Of a stretch of 64,000 bases of DNA, positions 17,221 through 26,341 are shown in pieces. A model generated the notes under the pieces. It searched no databases. It saw only the letters and a list, made by a program, of their open reading frames with translations, and was not told the DNA's origin. The stretch is taken from contig NZ_CP107009.1 of assembly GCF_025725665.1 (NCBI RefSeq), positions 2,852,001 through 2,916,000 of the forward strand, in the 5' to 3' direction. This DNA is from Halomonas sp. LR3S48 (GTDB lineage: Bacteria > Pseudomonadota > Gammaproteobacteria > Pseudomonadales > Halomonadaceae). The first letter of the stretch is position 1. Each line of letters starts with the position of its first letter. A program made the translations under genes and the position numbers.

Positions 17221-19125
17221 TCACTCGCCAGCCCTTGTCGCAAGCGTATGCTTTATTCGTTCGACAACAAAATTTGTGGCTGCGCTCGTGATATGCTGAC
17301 TATCTCTGTAGTAAGACCAGTTATCACTACTGAGTGTACAGTTGGGTGAGCAGAAAATTTCGTGCGGCTCCAAAATAGTAACGCCATTAATATTCTCAAA
17401 CTCATGGAAAAAGCGACTTGCTGAATTTATACCCGAAACATTAACTATCTCAAGCGATCTCAACCCGTGCAGGTAGGACTCTTTGGTAAGTCTTATTGAA
17501 GGTTGCAAGCTCGTAGTTCCAGAGACCCTTGGATGGGCTCCAATGATGATTATTTCATCTGCATACTGTAAGAAATGCTCTATCGTCTGGTTTATAAAAT
17601 AAGCCCATCTATCATAACTTACTTTACCGATAGGAAAATTTGTGACTGACTCTTGGTACAATTCCCAAGACTGGGAAATTACGACATAATCGTATTTTTT
17701 TTGAGAATTATATAAACTCTCTCTTAAATCATTGCAGGATATATCTGCGTATTTATCATTAAACTCCACTCCTTTCAGAAGCACACAACCGCCTCTCGTT
17801 ACTGTATCCACCTCGTCTGACCCAAGCCCGATAGCGATGCTAAAAGGTAAAACGTATTGCTGCAATACTGAGTCACCAACGAATAAAATTTTACCGTATT
17901 CAGTATTTTTTATATTTAAACCTCGTTCGTGATTATCATGAAAAGCAGATGAATGAAATTCAGTAACTTCCAATGCAAATTGATTTAAGTACTTGAACCG
18001 TTCAGGCAGGCCATTGGATTTAGCAACAATAAAACCTACGGCAGCCAAGGCCGGGATAAAAAGACATAGCCCTACTATTGTCACTGAAGATTTTATGGAG
18101 CTTGACCGTGCAATATTTCTAATCGGTTTCTCTATATAATGATACGTTGCCATAGCCATAAGGGATGATAGAGTAGCTATAGTTATAAAAATAATATACG
18201 CTGGCATTTCCAATTCGAAGTAACGTACAAAAGAAACTAATGGTTGATGAAACAAATATAATGGATAGGATATTAATCCTATTAAAACCAATATCCCGTG
18301 AGACAGTATTTTAGTGACGATCCCTCTGTTCGGAAAAGCAATGATGAGCGCAACGCCAATGCAAGGTAGTAGAGCATTATAACCTGGAAAAGCAGTATTT
18401 TCGTCATAAAGCAGTACGGGCGCAACCATAAATGACAAACCCAGATAACTTAGATATCTCTTGTAGTTATCTTTCACTTTATTATTTTGGTATTTTGCCA
18501 GAAAAAGCGCCGTAAGAGATCCTATCAATAGCTCGTTTGCCCGATATTGAAGTAAGAAATATGCCTTGCTATTACCATCATTAGTTGCCGAAATGACCAT
18601 TAAAGTTGTTATAACCAAGGCAATTCCCGTCAACGGAACAACTGTTACATCAGAGATCCTAAAAGCTATCAGTAACAAAGTGGGCCACACAAGATAAAAC
18701 TGCTCTTCAACACCAAGCGACCACAAATGCATTAAAGGCTGGTAAGCTGCATCTTCAGCAAAATAGTTGACTCCTTGGGCAAACAAAATATTTGCAGCTC
18801 CAAGTGAAGAAAAAAATATTTCCTTCCCGAGTTTGTCGAACGACTTGGTTGTATAGAAATAGAACCCAAAAGCAAATACTAGCAGTAATGTTATAATAAA
18901 GGCTGGAAGAAGTCTGGCGGCTCTTCTTTTATAAAAACCAATATAGTTAAATTCATTTTCCTTAACCTCCCTATAAATCATGCTTGTTATGATAAAACCA
19001 CTAATCACAAAAAATGCATCCACCCCGACGTATCCACCAGAAGTAAAATCCAGCCCCGAGTGAAAAGCAATCACTGAAAGCACTGCTATAGCTCTTAAAC
19101 CATCTATGTCTTTTCTATATGTCAT
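17221..19125 (-). CDS. OafA-type O-acyltransferase with C-terminal SGNH domain
   Basis: The 634-residue protein has an acyltransferase-3 membrane domain. It begins YRKDIDGLRAIAVLSVIAFH with the conserved catalytic-type His, then GGYVGVDAFFVISGFI and RRAARLLPA, and has about ten to eleven membrane segments to residue 360. A periplasmic SGNH hydrolase-like domain follows, opening with KILFVGDSVLQQY (Ser block I). Such fused proteins O-acetylate surface polysaccharides or lipopolysaccharide. The gene is markedly AT-rich, unlike the second acyltransferase at 27,385-29,490, so the two are not a recent duplication. It is the last gene before wza. The acyl acceptor is unknown. Confidence 0.88.
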   Translation of the reverse strand: MTYRKDIDGLRAIAVLSVIAFHSGLDFTSGGYVGVDAFFVISGFIITSMIYREVKENEFNYIGFYKRRAARLLPAFIITLLLVFAFGFYFYTTKSFDKLGKEIFFSSLGAANILFAQGVNYFAEDAAYQPLMHLWSLGVEEQFYLVWPTLLLIAFRISDVTVVPLTGIALVITTLMVISATNDGNSKAYFLLQYRANELLIGSLTALFLAKYQNNKVKDNYKRYLSYLGLSFMVAPVLLYDENTAFPGYNALLPCIGVALIIAFPNRGIVTKILSHGILVLIGLISYPLYLFHQPLVSFVRYFELEMPAYIIFITIATLSSLMAMATYHYIEKPIRNIARSSSIKSSVTIVGLCLFIPALAAVGFIVAKSNGLPERFKYLNQFALEVTEFHSSAFHDNHERGLNIKNTEYGKILFVGDSVLQQYVLPFSIAIGLGSDEVDTVTRGGCVLLKGVEFNDKYADISCNDLRESLYNSQKKYDYVVISQSWELYQESVTNFPIGKVSYDRWAYFINQTIEHFLQYADEIIIIGAHPRVSGTTSLQPSIRLTKESYLHGLRSLEIVNVSGINSASRFFHEFENINGVTILEPHEIFCSPNCTLSSDNWSYYRDSQHITSAATNFVVERIKHTLATRAGE

Positions 19126-19359
19126 GATCTATGGTTTCTTATCAATGACCTTGCAATCGTTATTTTTAGTAGCTCTTGACAGCAGTGAAATTGTTGATGC
19201 AGATAGCCTATCCAAGCTTTCAGGCTATTATGAAGAAAGAGGAACACATTACCACCCAAAATAGCGGACAAGAGATTAAGTATATTTAATTGATACTATA
19301 AAAAATTATGGTGACAGGCTTTTTATTTTATTAATGGATTTCAATAATCCTCAAGCTCA
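19126..19359. other. AT-rich gap upstream of acyltransferase
   Basis: This gap is 234 bases of AT-rich DNA without an ORF. It includes an inverted repeat ATAGCCT (19,203-19,209) / AGGCTAT (19,222-19,228) with a 12-base spacer. The acyltransferase may have its own promoter here, but no clear -35/-10 pair stands out. Confidence 0.35.
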
Positions 19360-20565
19360 TTACGATATGTTTGCAATATTCCTTCCAATGTCTACTATTC
19401 CGTCTGATCTGTTTATCAATCTCATAAAATTATTACCTATCATCCCTGTGACCTGATGAGAGATAACGATAGCGTTGTTACCATCGCCATCGTTACCTTG
19501 AACGTCAACTTGCTTTGACCAGAGAAGGCGAATATTCCCCCCTTGCAAATAGTTGTCCTTAATTTTTACGATTCGGGTAAACTTATCTGCATTCCCTTGA
19601 TAGGCATCTGTTATCGCCGATCTAGTTGTTTTGAATTGATTCCCCATTATCCATAAGCCCGTCGAAATCTCGCTGTCGCGGCTCACGTGAAATCCGCCAT
19701 ATACACACCCGCGCTCAACTTCGGCTGCCGTATTATGCAGAACGTGAATACCTCGGTGCCGGTCAATCCAATACGCGTTCCTTGTTTTTATTGCACTATT
19801 GCCTATGAGCTGAGTGTCATAGGCCGAGGCGAGGCGAAAGCCGTGCAGGACCTGGCCATCTGTATGATTACCCATGATCAGAATGTTCTGAGCCCCTCCT
19901 TCACAACCTATCCCGACTTGACCGCGCAGAGCACGGCATTGACGTATAATGCCGCGGTGAGTCGAATTCCAAAAGTCACTATGTATGTCGTTGGTAAAGC
20001 GGCCAATGCCATAACCAGTAACGAAGATCCCGTAGCTTGATGCATCCTCCGTCCTAACTCGCTCAATCAAAAAATCTGACATTCCTTCAAGACGAATCAG
20101 AGGGCCATTATCCGTTGCGTGCTTGTCAGCGCCAATCATACAGAAGTCTGACAGAAAGATGCCGTGCGGATGAAGGCTCTGACCAACGTCCAAGTGCATT
20201 GCGACATAATCATCCTGACGCCAGTCCTCTGCCCTGGCTTCAAGAATGGTTCTTTCCATGCCCTGCCCTCTGAGACGAGTACCGTCATGCAAGCGCAGTT
20301 TGCGGTAAAGAAACCAGTGACCCGCCTCGATGATACCCACTATGCCATCGGTGGCAATGTTATCCAGGAAAGTCTGTAGCTGCTGCTGGTCACGGATAGG
20401 ATCGCCCGAAGGTGCCATGTTCATTTCACTGGTGGTAACGCTGCCAGGTCGACATTTTCTTTTTCGAGACATACTGCCTGTTTGGCCATTGACTGCAGCT
20501 CTCTTGCCAGCTGTTGAGGCAGCTTGAGAAGTGTTAGCCATGCTTCCAACCGATCCAAGTGACAT
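19360..20565 (-). CDS. Right-handed parallel beta-helix protein without signal peptide
   Basis: The 401-residue product shows repeating short beta-strand turns rich in N, G and I (for example ILIMGNHTDGQVLHGFRLAS and VLHNTAAEVERGCVYGGFHV), typical of pectate-lyase-like parallel beta-helix folds (about residues 70-395). Known relatives are polysaccharide lyases, C5 epimerases or tailspike-like proteins. The first 45 residues are polar and basic with no hydrophobic segment, so classical secretion is unlikely. A strong AGGAAGGGGG site supports the ATG at 20,565. The gene sits 23 bases after the ABC flippase. It may modify or bind the glycan repeat unit on the cytoplasmic side; I do not recognise a catalytic motif. 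Confidence 0.7.
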   Translation of the reverse strand: MSLGSVGSMANTSQAASTAGKRAAVNGQTGSMSRKRKCRPGSVTTSEMNMAPSGDPIRDQQQLQTFLDNIATDGIVGIIEAGHWFLYRKLRLHDGTRLRGQGMERTILEARAEDWRQDDYVAMHLDVGQSLHPHGIFLSDFCMIGADKHATDNGPLIRLEGMSDFLIERVRTEDASSYGIFVTGYGIGRFTNDIHSDFWNSTHRGIIRQCRALRGQVGIGCEGGAQNILIMGNHTDGQVLHGFRLASAYDTQLIGNSAIKTRNAYWIDRHRGIHVLHNTAAEVERGCVYGGFHVSRDSEISTGLWIMGNQFKTTRSAITDAYQGNADKFTRIVKIKDNYLQGGNIRLLWSKQVDVQGNDGDGNNAIVISHQVTGMIGNNFMRLINRSDGIVDIGRNIANIS

Positions 20566-20588
20566 GATTCGGCCCCCTTCCTGTATGT

Positions 20589-22403
20589 TCAGCTATGCGC
20601 CGCCATGCGCTGAAAGATTTCATTGCGACTGGACAGCTCACTATAGCTCCCCGAATCAATCACCCTCCCCTCTTTCATCAGGTAGATTCGGTTGCACTGA
20701 CGAACCGTTGCGAGCCGATGTGCAATCATTATAATGGTCTTCTTCCCCATAATGTCGTGGATGGCTTCCATGATAAGTTTTTCTGTAATTCCATCCAGAG
20801 CACTGGTTGCTTCATCCAGAATAAGCACTTTGGCATCGTGATACAGAGCGCGGGCGATGCCAATGCGCTGGCGTTGCCCGCCTGAAAGTTGAACCCCCCT
20901 TTCACCTACGCAAGTATCTAGCCCATTGGGCAGCTCTTCGAGGAGCTCGTGGAGGTTTGCCATACCGGCGGCACGTATTAATTTTTCTTCGTCAATTTTT
21001 CCCGGCTCTACGCCAAAAGCAATGTTCTCTCGGATACTGGTATCCGCAAGAAAGATACTTTGTGGCACGAATCCCAGTGTATTCTGCCATTGCCGCTTAT
21101 TATGTGTTTCGATACGAACGCCGTCGATGCTGATTTCGCCCTGATCCGGATCAATGAGCCCAAGTAATATATCAATTATCGTAGATTTCCCCGATCCCGA
21201 GGCGCCTACTATGCCAATCATACGATTGGCCGGGACTTCCATGCTAACACCGTTAAGTGCGAATTCCCGTGAACCGGGATAACTGAACACAATATTATCC
21301 AGTCGAATGACGTCTTTAGGGGTGATATTTCCGACTATATTATTTCTCACCGCCAAGCTCGGTTCCTTCCCTCTTGGTTCAGAACTATTATAAAGGTCGT
21401 CTCTCACCGCTTCGAAGGAAGCAAGGTTACCTCGTATCTGCGATAAACAGGAGTACACCTTCTGCAGCGCTGGTAACAACTTGAAGCCGGCCATTGCATA
21501 TATCGAAAGTATGGGCAAAATGGCTCCCAGATTGCCGTTATGGGTAGCCAGTAAGTACAAAACCAAAAAAATCACACTGGAAAAGGCGACGAGCTCCATT
21601 GCGTAGCGTGGCACCTGACTGATGGCCTGATTGCTGCCAGCCGCTTTTGCAAATTGCATGCTAGGCTTCTCGAACCGCTCGATGAAGGTTTTTTGGTTGC
21701 CCAACAGTAGCGCGTCCTTGATGCCACCAAAACCCTCCGCCATCAGTTTGAAGCGCTCTGATTGGGTTTCGGAAATTGCCTTACCGTTTTTGACGAGCCG
21801 CCGGCGCACTGTGACGAAAAGAAGATAGTAGGAAGCCACGAAGATCGAGATTCCGATTAACGCTACCATCGGGTCATAGATAAAAATCACTATGCTCATT
21901 AAAAAAGCCATGACAAGCTTGGCATTCAAGTGCAGCAAAGGACTAATGACAAAATTCGTCATCCGCAAGGTTTCTTGAGAAATCTGCTTAGTAAGGTGGC
22001 TGCTACTGGTAGTGGCGTGATATAACCATGGTTGGAACATGTAGTACCGATAAAGTCTATTTCCCAACTCTGCGCCTACTTTTGCGCCATATAGCGACAA
22101 CCGCCAAACCGTATACATCGATATGAAGGAGGCTGCTGCCAGCACCATTAAAACCATAATGCCAAGCCAGAAAAGAAAATCGCTAGGAGTTTCAATACCA
22201 CTCATACGATACAGCGTCGAGGCAATGCCTTGGGATTCTTCCAGTATTGTCATGTCACCTACCAACGCCATGAACGGGCCAATCGACATGACGCCTGCTA
22301 TCTCAGCAAAGGACATTACGATGATAAGGCCTTGCAGCTTCAAGAGTTTTATACGCTGCTCCCTGGTCAGCAAAATGTATAGGTCCTTTAATTTCCTTAG
22401 CAT
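20589..22403 (-). CDS. ABC-type lipid-linked oligosaccharide flippase (PglK-like)
   Basis: This 604-residue half-transporter has six membrane segments in the first 330 residues. Its nucleotide-binding domain carries GASGSGKST (Walker A), LSGGQRQRIGIAR (signature) and KVLILDEATSALD (Walker B), with a switch His in IMIAHRLATV. The N-terminus, with LKLQGLIIVMSFAEIAGVMSIGPFMALV, resembles PglK/WlaB, the flippase of lipid-linked oligosaccharide in N-glycosylation systems. Here it probably flips the undecaprenyl-linked repeat unit, a job usually done by Wzx, which I do not see in the window. AAGGAATA precedes the ATG. It is followed by the beta-helix gene. Confidence 0.85.
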   Translation of the reverse strand: MLRKLKDLYILLTREQRIKLLKLQGLIIVMSFAEIAGVMSIGPFMALVGDMTILEESQGIASTLYRMSGIETPSDFLFWLGIMVLMVLAAASFISMYTVWRLSLYGAKVGAELGNRLYRYYMFQPWLYHATTSSSHLTKQISQETLRMTNFVISPLLHLNAKLVMAFLMSIVIFIYDPMVALIGISIFVASYYLLFVTVRRRLVKNGKAISETQSERFKLMAEGFGGIKDALLLGNQKTFIERFEKPSMQFAKAAGSNQAISQVPRYAMELVAFSSVIFLVLYLLATHNGNLGAILPILSIYAMAGFKLLPALQKVYSCLSQIRGNLASFEAVRDDLYNSSEPRGKEPSLAVRNNIVGNITPKDVIRLDNIVFSYPGSREFALNGVSMEVPANRMIGIVGASGSGKSTIIDILLGLIDPDQGEISIDGVRIETHNKRQWQNTLGFVPQSIFLADTSIRENIAFGVEPGKIDEEKLIRAAGMANLHELLEELPNGLDTCVGERGVQLSGGQRQRIGIARALYHDAKVLILDEATSALDGITEKLIMEAIHDIMGKKTIIMIAHRLATVRQCNRIYLMKEGRVIDSGSYSELSSRNEIFQRMAAHS

Positions 22404-22509
22404 GCTATATTCCTTATGCCGAACACAACGAGATCGATTAAACTCAAGAAACTAGAATATTCCCGGCCACAATCTATCCTTCTCCACTATGCTTACCTGG
22501 CAGTAGCTT

Positions 22510-23538
22510 TTATATTGAACGCGCGTATCCCTGCTGATAAATTCCACTGCATGTCATTTTTGTTTTATCTTCCGTATCGGCAAGATCCGATTTGGGAAAG
22601 GAAACGCTAACGCATGAATAATCGTACGTGCTATTTACATAGTCAATCTTGGGTTTATACCAAAAGCTTTGAGCTAACCCGAGCGTGATGACCCATGCCT
22701 TGTGATTTTCTCTTCTTGCGAGCATTTTTAAAACCAGAAGCACATTATTAAATAATATCGATATCGTTCTGCGCCTGGTTTTATAAACCTTGGAAGTGTA
22801 CAAATTATTCCTTATGAAGTTTTTATAATAGCTGATTCGCGTTGGATTGGACTCGGCGACGATACTAATCGTTCCACCGCCATGCCGTAAATGAACTACG
22901 TGGCTATTACCAACTAGATATCCTGGCTGCTCTTGGGTGATTCGCAAGGTGAACTCCGCATCCTCTCCCCAGATGTACATCGACGAAATGGGAAGGCCGT
23001 ATTTTTCCAAAGTCGATCGTGGCACCAAGATCGAGACGAACGTACCACTTCCGATCGCCACTAAACCTTGTTCTAATTGTTCAGGCCAATCGAAATACCC
23101 TGCCTCATTCCTCGCATTACTAACTTGAGGAGTATTACACACTTGGCCATGCTCGGTATAGGCGGTTGAGAGAAGGTAGCTTCTTTTCATCCCCTTATTA
23201 TCTAAGAATTCGTCGGCCTGCAGTAATTTCTCCAAGGCCTCCGAATTCGGGATAACGTCATCGTCCATCATCCATACATAGTCTGCTCCGTTATCGTAGG
23301 CCAATCGAAATCCAGCATTGAAACCACCGGCTGCGCCAACATTATTTTTCATCGTATAAACTTTTATGTTCGGATACTTACCACTTGTCAGGTATTCAAG
23401 CGTTCCATCGGCGCTTGCGTTATTTATCACCAGAACCATGTCACATGGACGGGTCTGGGAGTGAACCGCCTTGAGGCAGCGTTTGAGAAGTTCCTTTCGA
23501 TTGTAAGTAAGGATAACGCCGATCACCTTGTTTTTCAT
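22510..23538 (-). CDS. GT2-family glycosyltransferase (GlfT/rhamnosyltransferase-like)
   Basis: The 342-residue protein starts KNKVIGVILTYNRKELLKRCL. It has the NNASADGT loop, NNVGAAGGFNAGF, the metal-binding WMMDDDVIPN (about residues 89-98) and the acceptor-side WGEDAEFTLR. The G-G-x-x-x-G and MDDD pattern is typical of galactofuranosyl- and rhamnosyl-transferase-like GT2 enzymes. It lies just downstream of the RmlC-type epimerase, CDP-sugar and oxidoreductase genes, so it may use the sugar they make. A GGGAGAAG site precedes the ATG. The sugar is inferred only from context. Confidence 0.85.
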   Translation of the reverse strand: MKNKVIGVILTYNRKELLKRCLKAVHSQTRPCDMVLVINNASADGTLEYLTSGKYPNIKVYTMKNNVGAAGGFNAGFRLAYDNGADYVWMMDDDVIPNSEALEKLLQADEFLDNKGMKRSYLLSTAYTEHGQVCNTPQVSNARNEAGYFDWPEQLEQGLVAIGSGTFVSILVPRSTLEKYGLPISSMYIWGEDAEFTLRITQEQPGYLVGNSHVVHLRHGGGTISIVAESNPTRISYYKNFIRNNLYTSKVYKTRRRTISILFNNVLLVLKMLARRENHKAWVITLGLAQSFWYKPKIDYVNSTYDYSCVSVSFPKSDLADTEDKTKMTCSGIYQQGYARSI

Positions 23539-23577
23539 TTTCTTCTCCCTGCGTCATCGCTTTTAATATATTTAATC

Positions 23578-24126
23578 TCAATAAAGTCGAGAGGAGCGTT
23601 CGCTAATCAGTGGCCAACTAGCATCCTTAGCGGATATTACCGACGCTGGCATAGGCCATTCGATGCCGAGGGCCACGTCATCGTATCGTAACCCATCTTC
23701 AGATGACGGTGTATAGGGTGCTGTCACTAGATAACTGACTTCTACGTCATCTTCCAATGTCATAAAAGAGTGGGCAAATCCCTTAGGTACTAAAAGTTGC
23801 AGCCTGTTTCTGCTGGTGAGTTCGAACATCTGATGCTGCATATAAGTTGGCGAGTCCTGTCGAATATCGACAATTACGTCAATAATGGCACCGCGGATGC
23901 AGCGAATCAGTTTATCCTCTCCATTCGGGGCCTTCTGAAAGTGTAGGCCGCGAAGGGTGCCGCGCTGAGCAGAGAAGGAGGTATTTTGTTGAACGAAATT
24001 GTTGTTAATTCCTATCGTTGAGAATTCCTCTCTACACATGGTTCTTGCAAAGAAGCCTCTGTCATCACCCCGAGGCTCAAGCTCCACCAGGTAGGCATCC
24101 TTGAGATCTGTCTGGATGAACTGCAT
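23578..24126 (-). CDS. rfbC: RmlC/RfbC-type 4-keto-sugar 3,5-epimerase
   Basis: The 182-residue length matches dTDP-4-dehydrorhamnose 3,5-epimerases. The sequence has FARTMCREEF, QNTSFSAQRGTLRGLHFQ with the catalytic His62, VDIRQDSPTY, VPKGFAHSF and SYLVTAPY with the aromatic Tyr block (Tyr132/Tyr138). The longer open frame upstream overlaps the oxidoreductase gene and is dropped; MQFIQTDLKDAYLVE is the family's normal start. Unlike a dTDP-rhamnose cluster, no rmlA, rmlB or rmlD lies nearby. It is grouped with glucose-1-phosphate cytidylyltransferase, so the substrate may be a CDP-linked keto sugar. Confidence 0.87.
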   Translation of the reverse strand: MQFIQTDLKDAYLVELEPRGDDRGFFARTMCREEFSTIGINNNFVQQNTSFSAQRGTLRGLHFQKAPNGEDKLIRCIRGAIIDVIVDIRQDSPTYMQHQMFELTSRNRLQLLVPKGFAHSFMTLEDDVEVSYLVTAPYTPSSEDGLRYDDVALGIEWPMPASVISAKDASWPLISERSSRLY

Positions 24127-24136
24127 ACTTGGTCCC

Positions 24137-25459
24137 CTATTCCTCGATTTTCTCAAAGAAAACGTCTTCCTGCGCCCGATACAGCTGATCAACCAGGCGT
24201 CCCTCAGGAAACCGGACATCATCGAAAGTCAGAGGCGCATCCTTTGCAACGTGCTTTTCCACGACGCAATCGAGCGCCAGACCAACGGGCAAAAGCCTCT
24301 CTCTACGAATAACCTCAATGTTCTCGGCAACTCCGTATACTTCAAAGCCGCCAAACTCACGAATAATTGTCCCCTCTTGGAGGTCTTTCTTCGCCATGGC
24401 TACGACGCCAACCATCGGGGCTCCGCGAGGGGTTAACACAGGATCGTTGAACAACACGGCTCGTGCGACCGAGGTCGGCACTTCAAAATGACAAAGATGA
24501 TAGGGTGTATAGAAGCAGTAATATGGGCCCTTTCCCAGTTTGTAGAGTTCAAGGTAGTGCTGCTTGCGCGGATCTGTCACGGTGCCGATAACGAAGACGC
24601 CAGGGCCCGGCCGGGCTCCCACCACGTAGTCGACGAGTCCAGGTCCTGAAGCATCCAGATAAGGCTCGAAGCTGGATAGCACTTCCTCGATGGGTACCAG
24701 TGGTGAGCCGGGGTCGCCGTTCGAGAAATCGGGGCCAAGCATGCCGCGGCGGGCAACTTGCATTCCCGTACCATTTGCCACAATCGCCTGCTCGAATGAG
24801 ATCTTCGTACCATCAGCGAAAGAAGCCACCATTGCGGGCTTTTGACCCCATCGCTCCGCAAATGCGCGCTGCGTTTCTGGGTTCCGGTAGGGATCATGCA
24901 ATCCCTTGATGTTGCCGCTGAGTACAGGTTTGATTCCCAAACCTTCGGCGAACCGAAGCAGGTTCATCTGCACACCCGGTTGGTCACCATCCGAAAAAGT
25001 ATAGATCAGCCCAGCTTGTTCCGCCTTGCGCTTCAGGATGGGACCGATCGTTCCATCGAGTTCCGCATTCATCTGGATGACGTGTTTGCCGCTGGAGATG
25101 GCTGTCAATATCGCCTCTGCCGCATATTCGATAGAACCCGTGACCTCAATGATGGCATCCAGACCGTCAGAAGCGGCCATAGCGCGGGCATCTTCCGTAA
25201 CCACGGGCAGCCCCCTGGCGATTGCCGATTCGATCTCCACTGTCGTATCGCATCGCTCTGGTGCAATCCCTACCTGCTCAAACACCGTAATGGCCGATTC
25301 AAGATGGCGATTTGCGATGGCGCAAAGGGTCATGCCAGGTGTTGCGGTCATGATCTGTAAGCCGATGCCCTTGCCCTGGAAACCCGCTCCGATCATACCC
25401 ACACGTATCGGTTTATTCTCCGCTTCTCGCTTGGCTAATGCCGTATCTACGATGATCAT
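24137..25459 (-). CDS. NAD(P)-dependent oxidoreductase with C-terminal SAF domain
   Basis: The 440-residue product begins MIIVDTALAKREAENKPIRVGMIGAGFQGKGIGLQ, with a Rossmann GxGxxG at about residues 25-30. It resembles homoserine-dehydrogenase-like/Gfo-type reductases, and its C-terminal half ends in a SAF-type domain (VVAMAKKDLQEGTIIREFGG, about 340-430). Such proteins occur beside glucose-1-phosphate cytidylyltransferases in polysaccharide loci, but I know of no proven reaction. The ATG at 25,459 has GGGAAG 10 bases upstream and matches the usual N-terminus; a start at 25,528 would overlap the cytidylyltransferase. It probably reduces or oxidises an intermediate of the CDP-sugar branch. 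Confidence 0.75.
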   Translation of the reverse strand: MIIVDTALAKREAENKPIRVGMIGAGFQGKGIGLQIMTATPGMTLCAIANRHLESAITVFEQVGIAPERCDTTVEIESAIARGLPVVTEDARAMAASDGLDAIIEVTGSIEYAAEAILTAISSGKHVIQMNAELDGTIGPILKRKAEQAGLIYTFSDGDQPGVQMNLLRFAEGLGIKPVLSGNIKGLHDPYRNPETQRAFAERWGQKPAMVASFADGTKISFEQAIVANGTGMQVARRGMLGPDFSNGDPGSPLVPIEEVLSSFEPYLDASGPGLVDYVVGARPGPGVFVIGTVTDPRKQHYLELYKLGKGPYYCFYTPYHLCHFEVPTSVARAVLFNDPVLTPRGAPMVGVVAMAKKDLQEGTIIREFGGFEVYGVAENIEVIRRERLLPVGLALDCVVEKHVAKDAPLTFDDVRFPEGRLVDQLYRAQEDVFFEKIEE

Positions 25460-25506
25460 CGCTTTTTTGCTTCCCGGCTGGTAGAAAAAATTTGAACGCT
25501 GTCGGC

Positions 25507-26283
25507 TCAATCTTTCCAAACTTTCCATGGTGGAGTATCGGCCCAGGCTGTCTCGAGCACCATCTTGTCACGCAGCGAATCCATGCTCTGCCAGTAGCCC
25601 TCATGATGGTAGTAACCCAGCTTGCCCATCTGTACCATGCGCTCCATGGGCTCGTTCTCCCAAGTCGTACGGTCATCGTCGATCAGGTCCAATACTTGGG
25701 GCTCGCACACAAAAAAGCCGCCATTGATCAAACCTCCGTCTACGGCTCCCTTTTCCCGGAATGCCATGACGTGGCTGCTATCCTCGTCCAACCTGAGTGC
25801 ACCATAGCGTCCCGGCTGTGTAACAGCCGTGAGCGTGCACCAGCATCCTGATTGCTTATGGCTTTCGATCAGTTTTCCTATATCCACATCACTTACACCG
25901 TCACCATATGTCAAACAGAAGGGTTCATTATCGATGAGATGCTTAGCTCGCTTTATCCTTCCACCCGTTAGCGATTCCGCTCCGGTGTCGAGGACCGTCA
26001 CATTCCAGTCTTCATTGACACCGTTCAGCCATTCGACTCGCCCCGTTTTGAGATCGATCGTGTAGTCTGTCTGCCTGCCGCGATAATTAAGGAAGTAATT
26101 ACGAATATATTCGACCTTGTAACCGCCTAGTATTACAAAGTCCTTCAAGCCGTAATGTGAATAAATTTTCATGATGTGCCAAAGAATGGGCCGCCCCCCC
26201 ACTTCCACCATTGGCTTGGGACGAATAGATGTCTCTTCACTCAGGCGAGTTCCAAAACCACCAGCAAGAATCACAACTTTCAT
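25507..26283 (-). CDS. rfbF: Glucose-1-phosphate cytidylyltransferase
   Basis: The 258-residue length matches RfbF. The N-terminus KVVILAGGFGTRLSEETSIRPKPMVEVGGRPILWHIMK is the nucleotide-binding signature of this enzyme, with the E-E-T-x-x-R-P-K-P-M motif. CLTYGDGVSDVDI carries the metal-binding Asp and SLRDKMVLE is near the end. It makes CDP-glucose from CTP and glucose-1-phosphate, the entry step to CDP-3,6-dideoxy sugars and branched CDP-sugars. The usual partner, CDP-glucose 4,6-dehydratase (RfbG), is not obvious nearby; the adjacent genes are a SAF oxidoreductase and a different epimerase. GGGAGAGA precedes the ATG. Confidence 0.93.
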   Translation of the reverse strand: MKVVILAGGFGTRLSEETSIRPKPMVEVGGRPILWHIMKIYSHYGLKDFVILGGYKVEYIRNYFLNYRGRQTDYTIDLKTGRVEWLNGVNEDWNVTVLDTGAESLTGGRIKRAKHLIDNEPFCLTYGDGVSDVDIGKLIESHKQSGCWCTLTAVTQPGRYGALRLDEDSSHVMAFREKGAVDGGLINGGFFVCEPQVLDLIDDDRTTWENEPMERMVQMGKLGYYHHEGYWQSMDSLRDKMVLETAWADTPPWKVWKD

Positions 26284-26341
26284 GATATCTCTCCCTTTAG
26301 AAACTTAACTATTTCTTATAATTTATGTTGATACCAATTTT

